From Nocardia cyriacigeorgica (GTDB lineage: Bacteria > Actinomycetota > Actinomycetes > Mycobacteriales > Mycobacteriaceae): 64,000 bases of DNA. Where the stretch lies: positions 124,001 through 188,000 of the forward strand of contig NZ_VBUT01000010.1 in NCBI RefSeq assembly GCF_005863245.1, written 5' to 3'. The translations under genes were made by a program, and so were the position numbers. This document shows, piece after piece, positions 16,734 through 25,594 of the stretch. Each line of letters begins with the position of its first letter. Within the stretch, counting starts at the first letter, position 1. The notes below the pieces were generated by a model. The model was not told the DNA's origin and searched no databases. It was given only the letters and a program-made list of their open reading frames with translations.

Positions 16734-18110
16734 TCACCCCGGCGAACCCGCCGCGAGCCCGTTCGCCGCGGTGGTGCCGCAGAACTCCTCGATGCGCTCA
16801 TCGAGCGCGGCGGCCTCAGTGGCGCCGTCGAAGGCGGGGGCGGCGAGGCGGCGCCGCACACCGGTCAGCCGTTCCTCGAGCTGGGCGATGCGTTTGTCCT
16901 CGGCCAGGCCGAGCACCGGGTGCAGGGCCTCGGTGGCGCCGTCGAGGCTGCCGTTGATCAGGTGCGCGGCGGCCGAGTCGACTCGCGCCAGGGCCTCGGC
17001 GCCGTAGGAGCGCTGCCAGGCTGGGCCGGTGGAGTACAGCTCGATCGCCTGCTCGGTCGCGGCGAGGGCGGGTTCGGCCATGCCGAGATGGATATAGGTG
17101 GCGCCCGCGTAGTACTGCGCCTTCGCGTCCGGGAATCCGAAGACGCCGCCGACGCCGTCGTGCAGGGTGTCCGAACCGGAGCCGCCGCGGGCGTCGGTGG
17201 CCGCGCGCAGGCAGCGCTCGGTATCGGCGGCGCTGCCGATCTTGGACCAGATCCTGGCCTCGATATTGCTCAACCGCACCCGCGCCGTCGCCGAATCGGC
17301 GAATTCCAATCCGCTCTGGGCCAATTCGACCGCCCGGCGGGGCCGCTCGGACCAGTACTCGATGAGCGCGTGCATGCCGCGGGTCCACGCGCGTAATCCG
17401 TTGTGCCCACATAATTCGGCGTAGGCCCTGGCAGCGCGGATCTGTTCGGCGGCGGCGTCGTAATGGCCGAGATCGGTGCTGGCGTTGGCGAGCAACCCGG
17501 ACAAGCTACCCGCGAGCAGATACAGATGACTGGTATCGGCGGGACGCTGCTGCCCCTCCAGCAACCGGTACACCCGCCGCCGCACCCGCAGCATCTCCAC
17601 CATCATCGGGACCGGCGGAATATGCACGTAGTCGTTGGCGATTCGGGTGACGTCGGCGTCGAGCTGTTCCAATGTCATCGCGCCGATATTGGTGCTCTCG
17701 GCCCGGCTCGCGTGTTCACTGGCCTCGTGGGCAGCCGCCATTATCAGATCCCTCTCCGAAATCGCTGCTAACGCATCGCCTCTCACCGCGCCGGCGTCTA
17801 TGAGGTCCAAGAGTTCCGCGTCGCTGGAATAACTGCTGTGCGCCGAGTCGCCGGCTCGCGCGTCGAATCGCGGTGTGGCGGGCTGACTGATCAGCTCCGC
17901 GAACCGTGCCCGCACCACATCGTCGGACCTGGCCAGGGAGGTATCGAGCGCGGCCTGGTTCACCGGGCGCGGATGCACCCGGCTGCCGCCCGCTTCCCAT
18001 TTGGATACCAGGCGCTGATGCACCCCCAAATGGGCGGCAAACTCCCGGATACTCATCCGCATGGCGTCGCGCAGCGCCCGGGTCTCCTTCCCTGACCACT
18101 GCCGGACCAC
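16734..18110 (-). CDS. XRE-family regulator with TPR-like C-terminal domain
   Basis: A 458-residue protein. The N-terminal helix-turn-helix spans about residues 8-60 (MSIREFAAHLGVHQRLVSKWEAGG), a Cro/XRE-type DNA-binding fold. The remainder is alpha-helical with repeated Ala/Leu helical pairs such as HYDAAAEQIRAARAYAELCG and MAEPALAATEQAIELYSTG, resembling the tetratricopeptide sensor domains of large actinomycete regulators. Start GTG 18110 has GGGAAG five bases upstream; the longer upstream frame lacks such a site. It is divergent from the 149-residue protein at 18324, which may be its target. Its ligand is unknown. Confidence 0.82.
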   Translation of the reverse strand: MVRQWSGKETRALRDAMRMSIREFAAHLGVHQRLVSKWEAGGSRVHPRPVNQAALDTSLARSDDVVRARFAELISQPATPRFDARAGDSAHSSYSSDAELLDLIDAGAVRGDALAAISERDLIMAAAHEASEHASRAESTNIGAMTLEQLDADVTRIANDYVHIPPVPMMVEMLRVRRRVYRLLEGQQRPADTSHLYLLAGSLSGLLANASTDLGHYDAAAEQIRAARAYAELCGHNGLRAWTRGMHALIEYWSERPRRAVELAQSGLEFADSATARVRLSNIEARIWSKIGSAADTERCLRAATDARGGSGSDTLHDGVGGVFGFPDAKAQYYAGATYIHLGMAEPALAATEQAIELYSTGPAWQRSYGAEALARVDSAAAHLINGSLDGATEALHPVLGLAEDKRIAQLEERLTGVRRRLAAPAFDGATEAAALDERIEEFCGTTAANGLAAGSPG

Positions 18111-18323
18111 GTTGTCTTCCCTTCGAACGAAACGTCCTCCACAGGTTACGAGCAAATTGTGAGCGCTGCCACATGCCTTTTCGACCCGAATAACTGGCAG
18201 CGCAAGGGCAGTGGAACGCCGGCGTGTAGGCGCTTGTGGCGCGCCGGGGATTACCGCGAGCCTGGAATCGGTGGCGAATCCGACTCCGACCGGCCCGGCG
18301 TCAGCGGGCCAGGGGGCTACGCG

Positions 18324-18773
18324 ATGAACGTGGAAAAACTCAGGACGATCGACGATTGGGCGGCCTTCTACCGGCACGAATTCGGGCTGGTGGTCACCGA
18401 ACGCGGCGGGTTCGTGATGCTACCGATCACCGCACGGGCCTGCGTGATTCATCTACCCACCTGGCGGGCCGAGAAGGTCCGCGCGGCCCTGGAACAGCAG
18501 GGCGTGCGAGTTCCCATGCTGGCCAGGCAGATCCGCTGGAGCTTTCTGGCCACCCCCGACAGCAGGCCGGGCGCGCAGATCATGGAGGTGCTCAACCGCC
18601 TCGACATCGGCATCCCCGCCGTCGGCAGCGCGGTCATGCTGCCCACCGGCCTCGGCCGCTGGACCAGGGAAGGCTGTCACTGGGTCGAACCACCCGAGCG
18701 GGGCAGGCCGCTGCCGCCGTTGTCGACGATCGTCACCGCCGCCCTCGCGGTCGGTTCGGATCGGCCGGACTGA
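18324..18773 (+). CDS. Hypothetical protein, 149 residues
   Basis: A soluble protein without signal peptide or membrane helix. The sequence begins MNVEKLRTIDDWAAFYRHEFGL and has a GFVMLPITARACVIHLP strand-rich centre, a basic helix around WRAEKVRAALEQQGVRVP and a Pro-rich C-terminus. I do not recognise the family. Similar short proteins sit next to XRE regulators in Nocardia, and this one is divergent from such a regulator across 213 bases. CAGGGGG upstream of the ATG acts as a distant ribosome binding site. Confidence 0.65.
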   Translation: MNVEKLRTIDDWAAFYRHEFGLVVTERGGFVMLPITARACVIHLPTWRAEKVRAALEQQGVRVPMLARQIRWSFLATPDSRPGAQIMEVLNRLDIGIPAVGSAVMLPTGLGRWTREGCHWVEPPERGRPLPPLSTIVTAALAVGSDRPD

Positions 18774-18840
18774 TCGCGGCCGCGCTCGGCCCGAGCGCAT
18801 AGACGAGGAAGCTGTGCGCCGGGCCGAGCGGGGGCGGGTG

Positions 18841-19422
18841 TCAGCGGTCCAGGCTGGGCAGCGGGAAGTTCAGGTACGCCTTCGACGGCGTCGGGCCGCG
18901 CTGACCCTGGTATTTGGAGCCGGTGGTGGCGCTGCCGTAGGGGTTCTCGGCGGGGCTGGTCAGGCGGAAAAGGCACAGCTGGCCGATCTTCATGCCCGGC
19001 CACAGCGTGATCGGCAGGTTCGCCACATTCGACAGCTCCAGCGTGATGTGACCGCTGAAACCGGGATCGATGAACCCGGCGGTGGAATGGGTGAGCAGGC
19101 CGAGCCGGCCCAGACTCGACTTACCCTCCAGGCGACCGGCCAGATCGTCGGGCAGGGTGCACACCTCGAGGGTGGAGCCGAGCACGAACTCGCCCGGATG
19201 CAGCACGAACGGCTCACCCGGCGCGGGCTCGACCAGGCTGGTCAGCTCGTCCTGCCGCTGGGCCGGGTCGATATGGGTGTATCGGGTGTTGTTGAACACC
19301 CGGAACATCCCGTCCAGGCGCACGTCGATGCTCGACGGCTGGATCAGGTTTTCCTGGAACGGCTCGAGCCCGAGACGCCCACCGGCGATCTCCGCGCGGA
19401 TGTCACGATCGGAAAGCAGCAC
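18841..19422 (-). CDS. dcd: dCTP deaminase (probably bifunctional deaminase-dUTPase)
   Basis: A 193-residue trimeric cytoplasmic enzyme that converts dCTP to dUTP. In M. tuberculosis and Methanocaldococcus the same protein also hydrolyses dUTP to dUMP, which feeds thymidylate synthesis. The sequence shows the family hallmarks MLLSDRDIRAEI at the start, QPSSIDVRLD near residue 28, RLEGKSSLGRLGL near 96 and THSTAGFIDPGFSGHITLELSN near 111-132, which contains the active-site Ser, Arg and Glu environment. The length is exactly that of the actinobacterial type, so dual activity is likely but inferred. It stands alone, facing the 149-residue gene. Confidence 0.95.
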   Translation of the reverse strand: MLLSDRDIRAEIAGGRLGLEPFQENLIQPSSIDVRLDGMFRVFNNTRYTHIDPAQRQDELTSLVEPAPGEPFVLHPGEFVLGSTLEVCTLPDDLAGRLEGKSSLGRLGLLTHSTAGFIDPGFSGHITLELSNVANLPITLWPGMKIGQLCLFRLTSPAENPYGSATTGSKYQGQRGPTPSKAYLNFPLPSLDR

Positions 19423-19519
19423 GCGAACGAGCGTAAAGCAGCACCCGCACGGGCGGGCTGCCAGGCCGTCGGCAGCCGGTCACCGGGAAGTTGTCGTACC
19501 CCCGGTGCATCATCGGTCC

Positions 19520-19900
19520 ATGTCCGATACCGACGCAGGCGGCCACCGCCATCACGCCATCGATTACATCGAAATCGCGGTCACCGATCTGCCGGCGGCC
19601 AAGCGCTTCTATACCGAGGCGTTCGGCTGGCAGTTCAACGACTACGGCCCTGCCTATGCTGGCATCCGCAACCCGGCCGGTTCGGAAAAACCCGAGGTCG
19701 GAGGGCTGGCGCTGGCCGAACAGACGCGTCAGGGCGGCCCGCTGGTGCTGCTGTACTCCGACGATCTGGACGGCTCGGTGCGGGCGGTCGAGGCGGCGGG
19801 CGGGACCGTTGTCAACGGGCCGTACGAGTTCCCCGGCGGGCGGCGGTTCCATTTCACGGACCCGAGTTGGAACGAGCTGGGCGTGTGGGCGGAACAGTAG
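19520..19900 (+). CDS. VOC (glyoxalase/bleomycin resistance) family protein
   Basis: A 126-residue single-domain protein of the vicinal oxygen chelate superfamily. It starts after a His-rich segment and continues AIDYIEIAVTDLPAAKRFYTEAFGWQFND, the classic first beta-alpha-beta half, and ends RRFHFTDPSWNELGVWAEQ, the second half with a terminal Glu that often binds metal. Members are metal-dependent lyases, isomerases or dioxygenases or drug-binding proteins, and the substrate cannot be told from sequence. The gene is monocistronic and converges on the amidase gene. Confidence 0.85.
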   Translation: MSDTDAGGHRHHAIDYIEIAVTDLPAAKRFYTEAFGWQFNDYGPAYAGIRNPAGSEKPEVGGLALAEQTRQGGPLVLLYSDDLDGSVRAVEAAGGTVVNGPYEFPGGRRFHFTDPSWNELGVWAEQ

Positions 19901-20030
19901 GTTCGCGCCCGGCGGGTGCAGGTTCTTTCCGGACCGAGTCGCCGGCGTCATCCTTGGACCGAGGCGTGGGTCCAGGGGGCGCGCCACTGCCGATGCCTAA
20001 GGCCGCTCCGGCGCAGTCCAGCCGGCGCGC

Positions 20031-21461
20031 CTAGCTCGCGCTCTGTTCCCGCGCGGCCGCCACGTCGGTGATCCGCGGGAACGGGCTCGCCGCCTCGAAC
20101 TGGTAGGCCAGGTCCAGTAGCGTGCGTTCGGCGCCGCGGCGGGCCGACAGCTGGATCGAACCGGGCAGGTTCGCCGACATGCGCCCGTGCGGCAAAGACA
20201 CGGCGGGCCCGCCGCCCACATTGTTGAGCGGGGTGAAACCGACGTAGTCGACGAGCTTGGCGAACAGCTCATCGAACGGCAGGTTCGGTGAGTGATCGCC
20301 GATCAGCGGCGCCGGATGCGAGAGCACCGGGGTGAGCAGCACATCCACCGCGGTGAAATGCCGGTCGTAGATGGCCGGGGCCGTACGCAGCCTGCGCACC
20401 GCCCGCGCCACGCTCAGCGGCCTGCTCGTCGCCAGCGCCGATAGTCCCTTGGTGAACGGATCGCGCCGCCGCGGATCGAAATGCTTGCGCTGCGCGATCC
20501 GGAACGAGGTGGACAGCAGCGCCGCCACCGCCGCCCAGTACAGCTTGAAATCCTCGATGAACTGCTCGTCGACCTCGAGCCTGGTCTCCACCAGTTCATG
20601 GCCGAGACCGGCGAACACCGCGGCCGCGGAGTCGAGCACCGCGCCGGTTTCCGGGTGCACGGCCCGGCCGCGCACGTCGTAGCGGATCACGCCGATGCGC
20701 AGCCGTCGCTCGCTCGGGCCTTCCACCAGGCCGATCGGCGGAAGCTTGGTATTGGTGTGGAAGCGTTCGGCTGCCGCCAGGTAGTGCGCGGTATCGCGCA
20801 CCGACCGGGTCAGTACGCCCTCGGCGACCAGGTGGACCGGCAGCTGCCGGGCGCCGGGCTGGTCGAGCAGCCGGTTGCGGGTGGGTTTCAAGCCGACCAG
20901 GCCGTTGGCGGCGGCGGGGATGCGGGTCGAGCCGCCGCCGTCGTTGGCGTGCGCGATCGGCACCACGCCCGCCGCGACCAGCGCCGCGGAACCGCCCGAG
21001 GAGGCGCCGGCGGAGTAGTCGGTGTTCCACGGGTTGCGCGTCGGCGGACGGTCGGCGTACTCGGTGCTCGCGGTCAGCCCGAACTCCGGCAGCGTCGACT
21101 TGCCGAGCGCGACGAACCCCGGATGCAGGAACTGCGCGCCCGGCCCGCTGGTGCGCGCGGCCGGACGCGGATCGAAGGCGGCCGAACCGTGGCAGGTGGG
21201 CAGCCCGGCGATATCGGTGTTGTCCTTGACGAAAGCAGGCACCCCGGAGAACACCCCCGAGGTCGGCTGCGCGGCCCGCGCCCGCGCGAAGCATTCGACC
21301 TGAATCGCGTTGAGCTGCGGGTTCACTCGCTGTGCGCGTGCGATGGCGGCCTCGATCACCTCGGCCCGCCCCACCTGCCCGTCGCGAATCGCGGCGGCCA
21401 GCGCCACCGCGTCCATCTCGCCCAGCGCGTCGTCGGTGAATGCGTGCGTGGTCGTGCTCAT
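20031..21461 (-). CDS. Amidase (amidase signature family)
   Basis: A 476-residue hydrolase of the Ser-cisSer-Lys amidase signature family. The triad is visible as K79 in PAFVKDNTDIAG, S154 in GASSGGSAA, and the nucleophile S178 in DGGGSTRIPAAANGLVGLKP. These enzymes hydrolyse carboxamides in the cytoplasm, and the substrate here is unknown. ATG 21461 is chosen because it yields MSTTTHAFTDDALGEMDAV, the usual entry helix; the frame extends a further 77 codons upstream but those are Arg/Ser-rich and overlap the tRNA terminator region. Homologues in mycobacteria are annotated amiA/amiB. Confidence 0.9.
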   Translation of the reverse strand: MSTTTHAFTDDALGEMDAVALAAAIRDGQVGRAEVIEAAIARAQRVNPQLNAIQVECFARARAAQPTSGVFSGVPAFVKDNTDIAGLPTCHGSAAFDPRPAARTSGPGAQFLHPGFVALGKSTLPEFGLTASTEYADRPPTRNPWNTDYSAGASSGGSAALVAAGVVPIAHANDGGGSTRIPAAANGLVGLKPTRNRLLDQPGARQLPVHLVAEGVLTRSVRDTAHYLAAAERFHTNTKLPPIGLVEGPSERRLRIGVIRYDVRGRAVHPETGAVLDSAAAVFAGLGHELVETRLEVDEQFIEDFKLYWAAVAALLSTSFRIAQRKHFDPRRRDPFTKGLSALATSRPLSVARAVRRLRTAPAIYDRHFTAVDVLLTPVLSHPAPLIGDHSPNLPFDELFAKLVDYVGFTPLNNVGGGPAVSLPHGRMSANLPGSIQLSARRGAERTLLDLAYQFEAASPFPRITDVAAAREQSAS

Positions 21462-21667
21462 GTGCTGGGTGTTCCTAACTTCCCGTCCACCAAGCGCGGC
21501 GCGGACCGTCCTGTGCGGGTCGCTCCGGCGCCGTTCGCTGTTTTCGCAGGATAACGATCTTCTGCCGCGACGGCCCCCGGACGAAAGACTGCGCAGGTCA
21601 GTACGCCGACCTCGACGTCGCGGCGGAGCAGGCAACCGTTCACGTCCCGAGTACAGCCCATACGAAC

Positions 21668-21705
21668 GCGAAGGCCCCGGGTGAGGGATCACCCGGGGCC
21701 TTCGC
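21668..21705 (-). terminator. Strong hairpin terminator after tRNA-Gly
   Basis: GCGAAGGCCCCGGGT (21668-21682) pairs perfectly with ACCCGGGGCCTTCGC (21691-21705): 15 pairs and an 8-base loop. It begins five bases beyond the tRNA 3' end and has no T-run. Confidence 0.8.
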
Positions 21706-21709
21706 TCTG

Positions 21710-21780
21710 AGCCGATGACGGGAATCGAACCCGCGCTACTTGCTTGGGAAGCAAGAGTTCTACCATTGAACTACATCGGC
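21710..21780 (-). tRNA. tRNA-Gly (anticodon CCC)
   Basis: Read on the minus strand the 71 bases fold as a cloverleaf. The acceptor stem is GCCGATG/CATCGGC, the D arm contains AATGGTA, the anticodon stem is CTTGC/GCAAG with loop TTCCCAA giving anticodon CCC, and the T arm contains GGGTTCGATTCCC. The discriminator is T and CCA is not encoded, as is usual in Actinobacteria. It would decode GGG glycine codons. Confidence 0.95.
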
Positions 21781-21851
21781 ATACGCGTTCGCGCGTCCGC
21801 GAGCTTATCAGACCAAGCGCCGCGCCGGTCAACTCTTGTGGGCCGCGGCGC

Positions 21852-22202
21852 TCACCCACCCGCCATCGCGACATATCCGCCCCACATGAGGTATCCCGCG
21901 TTGACCGCCACACCGGCGGCCTCGGCGCGGCGGGGGCCGGTCGCGGTGCGCAGACGGTCCAGCCAGAGCAGCAGATAGACCGCGAGCATGGCGGCGGTGA
22001 GCCAGCTGCTCAGGGCGCGGGTGGCGGGCACGATGAGCATCGTGCCGAGCACGATCTCGGCGATGGCCGACACGGCGACAAGCTGTTTCGGCCGTGGCAG
22101 CCATGAGGGCACCAGGCTCGCGAAGTACGCGGGGGCCAGGAAGTGCGCGAGGCCGCAGCCGATGAGGAACAGTCCGAGCAGGGTGGCTGCGATAGCGTGC
22201 AT
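21852..22202 (-). CDS. DoxX/MauE-like small membrane protein
   Basis: A 116-residue protein with four predicted membrane helices (about residues 3-20, 44-62, 66-88, 95-113) and charged loops, resembling DoxX-family four-helix proteins. DoxX relatives are linked to quinone-associated redox or detoxification complexes, but the role of this one is unknown. ATG 22202 begins directly with the first helix. It lies head to head with an AraC-type regulator whose start is about ten bases away, so the pair is probably functionally linked, for instance as regulator and target. Confidence 0.75.
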   Translation of the reverse strand: MHAIAATLLGLFLIGCGLAHFLAPAYFASLVPSWLPRPKQLVAVSAIAEIVLGTMLIVPATRALSSWLTAAMLAVYLLLWLDRLRTATGPRRAEAAGVAVNAGYLMWGGYVAMAGG

Positions 22203-22211
22203 GGGGTGAGC

Positions 22212-22931
22212 ATGTCGCCGGAGGGCCTGTGGCGGCTTGAACGAAACGATCGCCGCGTGCTGTTCGCCTGCGACGAGTCGACGGCCGTGTTCGCCGATAC
22301 CGGCAGCGCGTCGGCCGGCCGCCACGAGCACCCGGCCTGGAAGCTGCTACTTCCTATCGGCGACGGCCCGGCCGCGGTCGAGCGCGGTGCACTCCTGACG
22401 CCGCCGGCTGTGCTGATCCCGCCCCGGTGGCCGCACGCCAGCCATATCTCCGATGGCTACATCGGGATCTTCCTCGACACCCCGCTGTTGCCGCGCGGCA
22501 CCGGGCCGATCGCGTTGTCCCAGCGCAGCAAGCGACGACTCCGTAACGCACTGGCGATCTCCGATGACCTCGACGGCGCACCCGACCTGGCCGCGCTCCG
22601 CCGGGAGATCACCCGGCTCGCCGGAAAGCCCGGTCCTCTCGATCCGCGCGTGGCCCGAGCGCTCGAGCATCTGCTCGAGGTGCCGACGCTGGGCGAGCTG
22701 GCACGAACCGTCGGACTGTCCGCGCCGCGGTTGCGCTACCTCGTCGACGAACAGATCGGCGTTCCACTGGCCCGGCTGCGGCGGTGGCGACGGCTGCGCT
22801 CCGCCATCGGCGTGCTGCCCACCGGATCGGTGGCCGATGCGGCCGCGCACGCGGAGTTCGCCGATCAGGCGCACTTGTCGCGGACGGCGCGGGACATGGT
22901 GGGACGCGCACCGTCGTCGCTGCTGATCTAG
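22212..22931 (+). CDS. AraC-family transcriptional regulator
   Basis: A protein of 239 residues. The N-terminal half is a cupin-like sensor (SAGRHEHPAWKLLLPIGDGP with metal- or ligand-binding-type histidines, near residues 36-55). The C-terminal half from about residue 150 is a two-helix-turn-helix AraC DNA-binding domain: VPTLGELARTVGLSAPRLRYLVDEQIGVPLARL and SVADAAAHAEFADQAHLSRTARDMVGRAPSSLL. ATG 22212 (or GTG 22206) leaves less than ten bases to the divergent DoxX-like start, so either transcripts are leaderless or each promoter lies in the other gene. Confidence 0.85.
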   Translation: MSPEGLWRLERNDRRVLFACDESTAVFADTGSASAGRHEHPAWKLLLPIGDGPAAVERGALLTPPAVLIPPRWPHASHISDGYIGIFLDTPLLPRGTGPIALSQRSKRRLRNALAISDDLDGAPDLAALRREITRLAGKPGPLDPRVARALEHLLEVPTLGELARTVGLSAPRLRYLVDEQIGVPLARLRRWRRLRSAIGVLPTGSVADAAAHAEFADQAHLSRTARDMVGRAPSSLLI

Positions 22932-22952
22932 CTCACAACCACTGGATGCCGG

Positions 22953-23960
22953 TCAGCTCGGCGCTTTTTCGATGCGGGTGATGCGGGTGTGGCCGTCGAG
23001 GGTGGCGACGGTGATGATCTGGTGGAAGGTATCGGGGGGCTCGCCGGGGTACTGCTGGACCAGGTCGACGAGGTAGCGCTGGGGGGCGGAATCGGCGAGG
23101 GGGGTGATGGTGACGCAGTAGCGGGTGCCGAGGGGGACCTGGGCGATGCCGCGGTCGATGCCCGCGGCGTCGGAGACGGCGGCGTCGGCGGTGACGAAAT
23201 TGCGGGCGCGGTGGCCGTCGCGGGCGACGTAGTAGGCGTGTTCGAAGCCGAAGATCGCGTCGGCGCCGGAACCCGTTCCGCCGGTGGGTGTTCCGGAGAC
23301 GACGGCGCCGTCGGTGCCGTCGAGTTGCTGCACGCAGCCGTCGGCGGCGTATGGCGGCGATTCGGCGGGTGACTCGGGTGGTGCCGATGTGGGCGCGGCG
23401 GTGGCGGTCGGCAGCTGGTTGCCGCCGTTGGGTTGCTCGGCCGCGTTGGGTGCTTGTCCGCGGACGTCGGCGGTCACCGTGCGCTTGTCGTCGCCGTCGG
23501 TCGAGGTCGAGATGACGACGGCGACGGCCGCGATTCCGATGGCGAGGCCGACACCCATCAGGATGCTCAGTGCCCGGCCGCCGCCGCTACCGTCTTCGCT
23601 GGTCGCGCGCTTCGCCTTGGGCACGCGCCTGCCGCCGCCGATCTTGCCGCTGCGATCGATCAGCGGCGGCAGCAGCGACGGCTCGTGATCGAGGTAGGCG
23701 GCGACCGTCTCCTCGGGGGCGTCGTACTCCGGTTCCTGCTGCCACTGTTCGAGCTCGTCGTCGGCGGGTTTTTCGGTGGCCGCAGGCGGTTCGAGTGGGC
23801 CGGTGGGGGTTTCGAGCCAGTCGTCCCAGCTGCCTTCGCGTTGTCCCGGCCCGTCCGGCTGCGCGCCGGCCGCAGGTGGCGGCCTGCGCCGGCGTCCGCG
23901 TTTGCGCGGCGGCGGCACCCGCACCATCGGCAGCCCGGGGTCGAACGGGTTGTCGCTCAT
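22953..23960 (-). CDS. Membrane-anchored secreted protein in a type VII secretion-like operon
   Basis: A 335-residue protein. Residues 1-125 are cytoplasmic, Arg/Pro-rich at first (PPPRKRGRRRRPPP) and then acidic. One transmembrane helix is at about 130-152 (ALSILMGVGLAIGIAAVAVV). A Thr/Ala/Pro-rich linker leads to an extracytoplasmic domain of about 125 residues with two cysteines (ADGCVQQL and GTRYCVTITP) that could form a disulfide. The fold is not recognised with certainty. Its start overlaps the stop of the upstream gene by four bases (ATGA), so it is the last member of a coupled three-gene operon with an EspC-like and a WXG-containing protein. Confidence 0.75.
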   Translation of the reverse strand: MSDNPFDPGLPMVRVPPPRKRGRRRRPPPAAGAQPDGPGQREGSWDDWLETPTGPLEPPAATEKPADDELEQWQQEPEYDAPEETVAAYLDHEPSLLPPLIDRSGKIGGGRRVPKAKRATSEDGSGGGRALSILMGVGLAIGIAAVAVVISTSTDGDDKRTVTADVRGQAPNAAEQPNGGNQLPTATAAPTSAPPESPAESPPYAADGCVQQLDGTDGAVVSGTPTGGTGSGADAIFGFEHAYYVARDGHRARNFVTADAAVSDAAGIDRGIAQVPLGTRYCVTITPLADSAPQRYLVDLVQQYPGEPPDTFHQIITVATLDGHTRITRIEKAPS

Positions 23961-25162
23961 CGGTCGTCGTCGGCGCCGATCGCGGGTGCGGTGACCATGG
24001 TCGGCAGGGCCGCGGGAACGGTCACACCGAGCTGCCCTGGCCGCGGCTTGCGTTCCTGATCGCCGCCGCCCTGACCGGTGCCCGGTGGAATGACCATGCC
24101 GCCGTGGTGCCCACCCGAGGACGGGGGCGGCGCGGCGAACGGCCCACCACCACCGCCGCCGTTGTCGGACGGCTTGGGCTCGGCCGGAATCGACCGCGGC
24201 GGGGCCGGGGGCGGCGCTGCCATCGCCGCACCGGGGGCCGACGGGGCCGTCTCCGGTTTCGGTGCGGGCCCGCCACCGAAGTCGAAGGCCTTCGGCGGGA
24301 CGGGGTTGCCCGGGGTGCCGGCCGGTGCGGTCGAGGCGGGGCCGGTCTTGGCGTCGTCGGCCTTGTCCGGGTTGAGCGCCTGCTCGATCGCGGTGCCTGC
24401 CTGCGCGCCGACCGTGTCGACCACTTTCAGGCCCACATCGGCGATCCGGTCGATGATCTTCGTGCCGAGTTCCACCCCGGCGTCGATGGCGGTGGTGCCG
24501 AGCTGCACGCCGGCGGCCACGAGCTGCTGCTGCAACTGCAACTGCATCACCAGCGCCGGGTCCATCGGCTGGCCGGGGACCGTTCCCGGCACGGTTGTGG
24601 TGGTACCAGGGGTAGTGAGCACGCCCTGCGGGGTGGTCATCGTCATCGGACCCATATCGCGCAATCGCTGCCGATGACCGTCCATCTCGCCCTGGGCCGT
24701 GTTCACCACGCCGAGCGCCTCCCGGATGGCTTGGGCGGCACGGTCGATGACGGCATCGGTTTCCGGGGCCGAGGTGGCGGTGTCCAGGATGGCGCGGGCG
24801 TCGCGGCGGAAATCGTCGATGATGACGTCGACCTCACGGGCGGCGCGGCTGCTGGTGCCGTGCGCGTCCGACAGCAGCGCCGCGTACAGCGGGCCCCGGT
24901 CCGCGACGGCGCCGATCTCGCTGCGCGTGGTGCGGATGACGGGCACCGCGGTATCGGCGGCCTGCCCCGTCCACGACGATTCCAGCGCGTGCAGGCCACG
25001 GGTCTGGGTGGATTCGGTGGCGTCGGCGGTGGCCGATGCGGTGGTCAACGCGCCCAATACCTGCTGGTCGGGGGCGGGTGCGCCGGAGCCGAGCCCGGAA
25101 CGCAAGCGCCGCAGCGGTTCGGCCAGCACCGTGACCATGGGCGGATCGGAGATCGGTTTCAT
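23957..25162 (-). CDS. WXG-motif, Pro/Gly-rich protein resembling type VII secretion substrates
   Basis: A 401-residue protein without signal peptide. Residues 1-165 are helical, and the turn ESSWTGQAADTAVPV contains a Trp-Thr-Gly, matching the WXG turn of ESX substrates. The second half is low in complexity: TTTP/PGQPMDP repeats, a QLQLQQQL coiled stretch, then a long Pro/Gly-rich tail with GGGGGG. This layout resembles PPE/ESX-type proteins and phage tape-like proteins exported by type VII systems. No ESX ATPase is nearby. It overlaps both neighbours by four bases, so all three are translationally coupled. Function is inferred only from architecture. Confidence 0.75.
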   Translation of the reverse strand: MKPISDPPMVTVLAEPLRRLRSGLGSGAPAPDQQVLGALTTASATADATESTQTRGLHALESSWTGQAADTAVPVIRTTRSEIGAVADRGPLYAALLSDAHGTSSRAAREVDVIIDDFRRDARAILDTATSAPETDAVIDRAAQAIREALGVVNTAQGEMDGHRQRLRDMGPMTMTTPQGVLTTPGTTTTVPGTVPGQPMDPALVMQLQLQQQLVAAGVQLGTTAIDAGVELGTKIIDRIADVGLKVVDTVGAQAGTAIEQALNPDKADDAKTGPASTAPAGTPGNPVPPKAFDFGGGPAPKPETAPSAPGAAMAAPPPAPPRSIPAEPKPSDNGGGGGGPFAAPPPSSGGHHGGMVIPPGTGQGGGDQERKPRPGQLGVTVPAALPTMVTAPAIGADDDR

Positions 25163-25482
25163 GCCTGCTCACCCGCCCGGCCGAGTGCGGCGGCGGTGGT
25201 CGAGTCCTGGTCGGCGGCCGCCGCGGCCTGCCCCTGCACCGTCTGCCCGTAGGCGGTGACCAGCGTCGCCGCCGTGGTCAGCGCGGTGTGGTCGTCGGCG
25301 ACGGCCGCGACGAACTCGGTCGCGAAATCGGCGCCGAGCAGCCCGACTCCGGCGGCGATGCGAGCGATATCGGTGCCCGGCTCCAACTGGGCCGCCGCAC
25401 CCGCGAGCTCACCTGCCACCTGATCCGCGACCACCTTGTATGTGTTCACCGCATCCGGATCGATCCGCACAGTTCGCGCCAC
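25159..25482 (-). CDS. EspC-like type VII secretion target protein
   Basis: A 107-residue Ala-rich helical protein that begins VARTVRIDPDAVNTYKVVADQVAGEL, the typical opening of the EspC/T7SS target family (small helical hairpin proteins of mycolic-acid bacteria secreted with or by ESX systems). Start GTG 25482 is preceded by AAGGGGG. A -10 like TACAGT at 25524-25519 may be the operon promoter. The stop overlaps the next start by four bases. Family assignment rests on the N-terminal pattern and length, with good but not certain confidence. Confidence 0.75.
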   Translation of the reverse strand: MARTVRIDPDAVNTYKVVADQVAGELAGAAAQLEPGTDIARIAAGVGLLGADFATEFVAAVADDHTALTTAATLVTAYGQTVQGQAAAAADQDSTTAAALGRAGEQA

Positions 25483-25594
25483 TTCGGCCCCCTTCGCTCG
25501 TCGTTCGGGTACGACTGGACTGTAGAACACAAGCCTTGACCCAGCGCCTTCCACGATGGGTTACCCAGCGGGACACCGCAACCCCCACGACCGA

